DNA of 64,000 nt from Neolewinella marina (GTDB lineage: Bacteria; Bacteroidota; Bacteroidia; Chitinophagales; Saprospiraceae): the NCBI RefSeq assembly GCF_002631205.1, contig NZ_PDLO01000006.1, forward strand, positions 1 through 64,000, given 5' to 3'. Shown piece by piece: positions 60,511 to 64,000 of this stretch (position 1 is its first letter; each line of letters begins with the position of its first letter). Under the pieces are notes generated by a model. The model made no database searches. It was not told the DNA's origin and saw only the letters and a list, made by a program, of their open reading frames with translations. The position numbers and the translations under genes were made by a program.

Positions 60511-61275
60511 ATGAAGAATCTGCTCCTTTTCCTGCTGTTGCCCCTGCTCTTGACCACCGGCTGCCTGGACGATGACGACCAGCTGGACCCCCTGCGGGAG
60601 GGCGAACTTGCGCTGGCGTACCGCGCCGAATACGGTGGCCAGCCCCTGGACATTCAGCGGAAGGTATACGGCTACCCCACGGGCGACAGCCTGAAGGTGT
60701 TGCTGTTCCAGTACTACGTCTCCGACCTGGAGCTGCTGCCGGCCGACGGTGGGGAGTCCATCCGCCTGGAGGAGATCGACCTCATCCGCAGGCGCTCGGC
60801 CGCCGGTGACCCCACCGTGGAGCGCACCTACCTGGTCCCCGCCGGCGACTACCGCGGCTTGCGCTTCGGGCTGGGCGTAAAGCCGGAACTGAACGCCATG
60901 AACCCCAGCAAATTTGCCGCGAACTACGTGCTGAACGAAGCCGAATTCTGGGGGCCGACCACCCGCTATGTCTTCGCCAAGATCGAGGCCAACGCCATGC
61001 TGGAAGACGATGGCCGCTTCGATACCGGCCTGAGCTACCACATGGGCAGCGACGCCCTGTACACCACCGTGACCCTCGACCGCCGGTTTACCGTTGGGAG
61101 CGGGCGGACGCCCCGGCTGACCGTGGTGGCCGACGTACTCAAGGCGCTCAGCGGCAACGGAGAAACCTTCGACATCACCGCCCCCGGCAAACAGACCGTC
61201 CACGGCGGCAACCAGGACGTGGCCGTCGGCATCTGGAACCGGCTGGCCACCCAGTTCGCCCTGCGGGTGGAGTAG
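60511..61275 (+). CDS. mbnP: MbnP-like exported lipoprotein (copper-associated)
   Basis: 254 aa. The ATG at 60511 gives a lipoprotein-type signal (LLFLLLPLLLTTGC, Cys18), followed by an acidic stretch. The body is beta-rich and matches the MbnP family pattern: LKVLLFQYYVSDLELL, ERTYLVPAGDYRGLRFGLGV, AMNPSKFAANYVLNEAEFWGPTTRYVFAKIEA, and C-terminal NQDVAVGIWNRLATQF. In the characterised pair, a diheme MauG-like enzyme (MbnH) oxidises a tryptophan of MbnP to kynurenine, creating a copper site. Trp147 and Trp242 are the only tryptophans here; Trp147 lies in the conserved block. The next gene encodes a MauG-like protein with no gap. Confidence 0.82.
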   Translation: MKNLLLFLLLPLLLTTGCLDDDDQLDPLREGELALAYRAEYGGQPLDIQRKVYGYPTGDSLKVLLFQYYVSDLELLPADGGESIRLEEIDLIRRRSAAGDPTVERTYLVPAGDYRGLRFGLGVKPELNAMNPSKFAANYVLNEAEFWGPTTRYVFAKIEANAMLEDDGRFDTGLSYHMGSDALYTTVTLDRRFTVGSGRTPRLTVVADVLKALSGNGETFDITAPGKQTVHGGNQDVAVGIWNRLATQFALRVE

Positions 61276-62331
61276 GTGGGGCGGTGGTGGACCATACTCC
61301 CCCTGCTCTGGCTGGCCTGCACCCCGGAACCCACCGATCCGGCGGCCTTCGCCGCTATCCTGTACCCCGCCGATAACCCCTCCACCGCTGCGGGCGTGGC
61401 CCTGGGGGAAAGGCTGTTCTTCGACCCCATCCTGTCGGCCGACTCCACCATCAGCTGCGCGAGTTGCCACCAACCCGGACGGGCATTTTCCGACGGACTT
61501 CCCCTCAGCATCGGCATCGATGGGCTGGCGGGAAACCGCAATACCCCCGGCCTGACGAACGTGGGCTACTACCACCTCCCGCTGTTCTGGGACGGCCGCG
61601 CCACCAACCTGGAGGAGCAGGCCCTCCACCCCGTCGGTACGGCCCACGAGATGGGAGGCAGCTGGCCGGAGGTGATCGGGCATTTGTCCGGGACGGAAGA
61701 TTACCCCCACTGGTTCCTGGAGGCATTTGGGACGTCCGATATCGATTCCACCCTCGTGGGGCGGGCCCTGGCCCAGTACCAGCGCACCCTCGTCTCCCGT
61801 GACAGCAAGTACGACCGCGTTCTGCGGGGGGAGGCCAGTTACACGTCGGCCGAAGCCCTGGGCCACGCCCTCTTTTTCGACCTGGGCGACGATCCGGGGG
61901 GAGACCACGCTGGCCTGCCCACCGCCGAATGCGCCCACTGCCACACCCCGCCCCACTTCACCAACCAGCGCTTCGAGAACAACGGACTGGACGAAGCCCC
62001 TGACCTGGATGCCTTCCCCGACGCCGGCCGCGGGGCCGTGAGCGGCAACCCCTTCGACAACGGCAAGTTCCGCACCCCGGGCCTGCGCAACGTGGCCCTC
62101 ACCGCCCCCTACATGCACGACGGCCGCTTCGCCACCCTGGAGGAGGTCATCGACCACTACGATTCCGGCGGCCGGTATGCGGAAAACCGCAGCGCCAACG
62201 TTCATGCCCTGGGGCTTTCCCCCGGACAAAAGGCCGCCCTGGTCGCCTTCCTGCACACCCTTACCGATACTTCATTTGTTGGGTCGAGGCAGGACTTCCG
62301 GCGCCGGCGCGCGGGTGCCGGGTCCGAATAA
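61276..62331 (+). CDS. mbnH: MbnH-like diheme cytochrome c peroxidase/MauG family protein
   Basis: 351 aa from a GTG that directly follows the upstream TAG, so the genes are translationally coupled. Exported, with a short lipoprotein-like signal (LPLLWLAC, Cys15). Two covalent haem sites are seen: CASCH (61-65) and CAHCH (219-223). Family hallmarks are GERLFFDPILSADSTISCASCH, NTPGLTNVGYYHLPLFWDGRATNLEEQA, FRTPGLRNVALTAPYMHDGRFATLEEV and AFLHTLT. It uses peroxide or a bis-Fe(IV) state to oxidise a partner. Its position suggests the partner is the MbnP-like protein. Assignment to MbnH rather than generic peroxidase is from context. Confidence 0.85.
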   Translation: MGRWWTILPLLWLACTPEPTDPAAFAAILYPADNPSTAAGVALGERLFFDPILSADSTISCASCHQPGRAFSDGLPLSIGIDGLAGNRNTPGLTNVGYYHLPLFWDGRATNLEEQALHPVGTAHEMGGSWPEVIGHLSGTEDYPHWFLEAFGTSDIDSTLVGRALAQYQRTLVSRDSKYDRVLRGEASYTSAEALGHALFFDLGDDPGGDHAGLPTAECAHCHTPPHFTNQRFENNGLDEAPDLDAFPDAGRGAVSGNPFDNGKFRTPGLRNVALTAPYMHDGRFATLEEVIDHYDSGGRYAENRSANVHALGLSPGQKAALVAFLHTLTDTSFVGSRQDFRRRRAGAGSE

Positions 62332-62345
62332 ACAGCCAAGCGAAG

Positions 62346-63464
62346 ATGATCCGTTCCCTCTCCATTCTCGGTACCCTGCTTCTCCTGACGGCCCTGGGCT
62401 GTCAGGAAGAGCCGACGGGCGGTGGGGGCACCATCGACGAAGGGGCGATCACCGGCCCTGCCAGCCCCACCCCTTACGCCCTGGAGGTGCCGGACTACTT
62501 CCCGGCCCCCGTTGACGACCCCGAGAACCCGATGTCGGAAGAGGGGGTGGAGCTGGGCCGCCACCTCTTCTACGATGCTATCATTTTCAGCACGGAGGGA
62601 AATATGTCCTGCGCCAGCTGCCACAAGCAGGAACTGGCCTTCACCGACGGCTTCGGGCGGGCCATCGGGGTGAGGGGAGAGCCCGGTCTCCGCAGTTCCA
62701 TGTCGCTGGTCAACCTGGCCTTCAATCCCAACGGCTTCAACTGGGACGGCGGCGAGCAGAAACTGTGGGAGCAGGCCATCCACCCGGTGGAGGACATGCT
62801 GGAACTGGATAACGACTGGGAAGAGGTGATCCGCAAGCTGCGGGAGCACGAAGACTACCCGGCCCGGTTCCGGGCGGCCTTCGGCATCGACCGCAAGGCC
62901 GAAATTTCTCGGGAACTCACCGTCAAGGCCCTGGCGCAGTTTCAGCGCACCATCATCTCCGCCGACAGCAAGTTCGACCGGGTATTCTACCGGAACACCG
63001 ACTTTTTCACCGAGGAAGAGCAACTGGGGGCCGACAGCCTGTTCTTCGTCGAGAACGTACCCCCCGGGACCCTCCACCCCGGCTGCGGCCACTGCCACAA
63101 CGCCCCCCAGTTCGGCGACAACCAGTTCAAGAACAACGGCATCACGGACGTTGGCAGCATCTACGACTTCGTCGACAAGGGCCGCGGCGACATCACCGGC
63201 AACCCCTTTGACAACGGTAAGTTCCGCACGCCCACCCTGCGCAACATCGCCCTCACGGCCCCCTACATGCACGACGGCCGTTTCGCCACCCTCGAGGAAG
63301 TGATCGACGACTATGCCGCCGGTGGCCACGGAGTGGAGAACGAGGACCCCAACATCACCGGCTTCACGCTGACCGACCGGGAAAAGCGGGCCCTGCTGGC
63401 CTTTTTGCATACCCTCACCGACGAGTCGCTGCTGACCGACGAGCGGTTCTCGGCGCCGGAGTAG
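62346..63464 (+). CDS. second diheme cytochrome c peroxidase/MauG family lipoprotein
   Basis: 372 aa, starting 14 bp after the first. Lipoprotein signal LLLLTALGC (Cys19), then a Gly/Glu-rich spacer. Haem sites are CASCH (89-93) and CGHCH (247-251). Hallmarks are GRHLFYDAIIFSTEGNMSCASCH, GFNWDGGEQKLWEQAIHP, FQRTIISADSKFDRVFY, FRTPTLRNIALTAPYMHDGRFATLEEVIDDY and AFLHTLTDESLL. It is clearly a paralogue of the preceding protein, especially over the last 130 residues. It may form a heterodimer with it, act on a different residue of the MbnP-like partner, or be a peroxide-detoxifying peroxidase. Confidence 0.88.
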   Translation: MIRSLSILGTLLLLTALGCQEEPTGGGGTIDEGAITGPASPTPYALEVPDYFPAPVDDPENPMSEEGVELGRHLFYDAIIFSTEGNMSCASCHKQELAFTDGFGRAIGVRGEPGLRSSMSLVNLAFNPNGFNWDGGEQKLWEQAIHPVEDMLELDNDWEEVIRKLREHEDYPARFRAAFGIDRKAEISRELTVKALAQFQRTIISADSKFDRVFYRNTDFFTEEEQLGADSLFFVENVPPGTLHPGCGHCHNAPQFGDNQFKNNGITDVGSIYDFVDKGRGDITGNPFDNGKFRTPTLRNIALTAPYMHDGRFATLEEVIDDYAAGGHGVENEDPNITGFTLTDREKRALLAFLHTLTDESLLTDERFSAPE

Positions 63465-63744
63465 GGGGCGGCCCATTGAATGTATCGGCTCGGAATGGAA
63501 TGCTTATTTATTAGATGTGAGACAATATGGCCGCGCCTCCGTCGTCTTCATCTGTACGCTACTTGGTGAATGGCCGCAGGCCTTAAGCAGCGGCCGGGTT
63601 GCAACGGGATTTTATACCCTGGAATCCTTGGCAAGACTGATGATCCGGATTGTTCCGGAGAACGGATTGCCTTCGGCGCTATCCAATATTAGGCCTTAGT
63701 ATTTCTTTCCGGCGCAAGCCTATTTCTCATTTTCAAATCCTCTC
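63465..63744. other. AT-richer intergenic region
   Basis: 280 bp whose base composition drops visibly from the GC-rich neighbours. It contains a 60-codon reading frame (63517-63699) with no supporting feature. No exact TAnnTTTG box, hairpin terminator or repeat was found. Confidence 0.6.
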
Positions 63745-64000
63745 ATGAAACACCTCTACCCCTTGTGGGGCTTCTGTTTATTTCTCTTTGCCCTGCTCCC
63801 CTTGGACGAAATCAACGGACAACACACCATTGAATTTGAGTATACGGCCACCCACGTTCCCGGTGCTTCCGGTACCTTGGGATCGTACAATACCTTGAAT
63901 GGGAAAAACAAATATTTTTATGCGGGATACTCTGACGACTATTATTTAGAATGGGATGGTCACCGGTGGGTGTTGCGAGTTGCACAGTTTATGCCCTTTA
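63745..64000 (+). CDS. N-terminal part of an unrecognised secreted protein (runs off the window)
   Basis: Partial, at least 85 codons, open to the window edge. The ATG at 63745 is followed by a signal peptide-like segment (HLYPLWGFCLFLFALLPLDE). The mature start reads INGQHTIEFEYTATHVPGAS, then GTLGSYNTLNGKNKYFYAG and YYLEWDGHRWVLRV, aromatic-rich beta strands. Codon use is AT-richer (TTA, TTT, AAA, TAT) than in any other gene in the window, suggesting recent acquisition. No family recognised; it could be a large T9SS cargo. Confidence 0.7.
   Translation, partial: MKHLYPLWGFCLFLFALLPLDEINGQHTIEFEYTATHVPGASGTLGSYNTLNGKNKYFYAGYSDDYYLEWDGHRWVLRVAQFMPF

Noticed and set aside
63517-63699. 60-codon frame in the right-hand intergenic region
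   Set aside because: No signal peptide, family resemblance, promoter box or supporting context; kept as intergenic.

Overview
The window is GC-rich (except its last ~500 bp) and gene-dense. It reads as a chromosomal segment of a Bacteroidota bacterium, most likely class Saprospiria (Lewinella/Neolewinella-like). The signs are: exact or near-exact TAnnTTTG promoter boxes (the Bacteroidota -7 element) in front of many genes; little Shine-Dalgarno sequence; gldJ followed by murF; a type IX secretion (T9SS) cargo with a C-terminal sorting domain; a PorE-like OmpA protein; a DUF5686 protein; and a complete Na+-translocating NADH:quinone reductase (nqrABCDEF). The placement below phylum is inference from gene content and composition. 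I saw no rRNA, tRNA, CRISPR, transposase or prophage genes.

Layout. 1-312: C-rich tandem repeats after infB. 313-11019: infB, a DUF1801 protein, two adjacent amidohydrolase-fold secreted proteins and a DUF5686 protein. 11032-14577: lone hisH, then kbl and a threonine-dehydrogenase-type SDR gene, divergent from an Lrp/AsnC regulator. Together these form a threonine-to-glycine module. 14724-24317: a secreted protein, mnmG, and the nqr operon, whose NqrA carries an N-terminal membrane extension. 24318-24592: two mirror-oriented sets of stop-codon-proximal hairpin repeats around a terminator. 24593-35163: two GT2 glycosyltransferases, fabG, ybaB, a CPA1-type antiporter, an FAD protein, a GT-C-like membrane glycosyltransferase and a CCA-adding-type nucleotidyltransferase.

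35225-52039: a T9SS cargo with a lamin-tail domain, a serine beta-lactamase-fold hydrolase, an acyl-ACP thioesterase, an OmpA protein with six thrombospondin type 3 repeats, a TPR protein, a PorE-like protein, a membrane protein, an aspartoacylase-family protein, nadD, htpG, a glyoxalase-like protein, a coiled-coil protein and gldJ. 52125-60335: murF, a second CPA1-type antiporter, a small Bacteroidota-type protein, a PKD-cyclophilin fusion, a polyphosphate-glucokinase-like ROK protein, cysS, REP-like palindromes, an HhH-GPD glycosylase and a flavin reductase-like protein. 60511-63464: an MbnP-like lipoprotein followed by two MauG/diheme-peroxidase genes. This is a candidate copper/tryptophan-modification cassette. 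The last ~500 bp are clearly AT-richer and hold the start of an unrecognised secreted protein.

The most unusual items are the MbnP-MauG-MauG cassette, the membrane-anchored NqrA, the amidohydrolase pair in which two of three modules have lost the metal-binding HxH, the 27-nt hairpin units starting at stop codons, and several genes whose promoter box lies only 4-6 nt before the start codon, which predicts leaderless mRNAs. Motifs, residues and hairpins were read directly from the sequence. Family names rest on pattern recognition, not on database searches.
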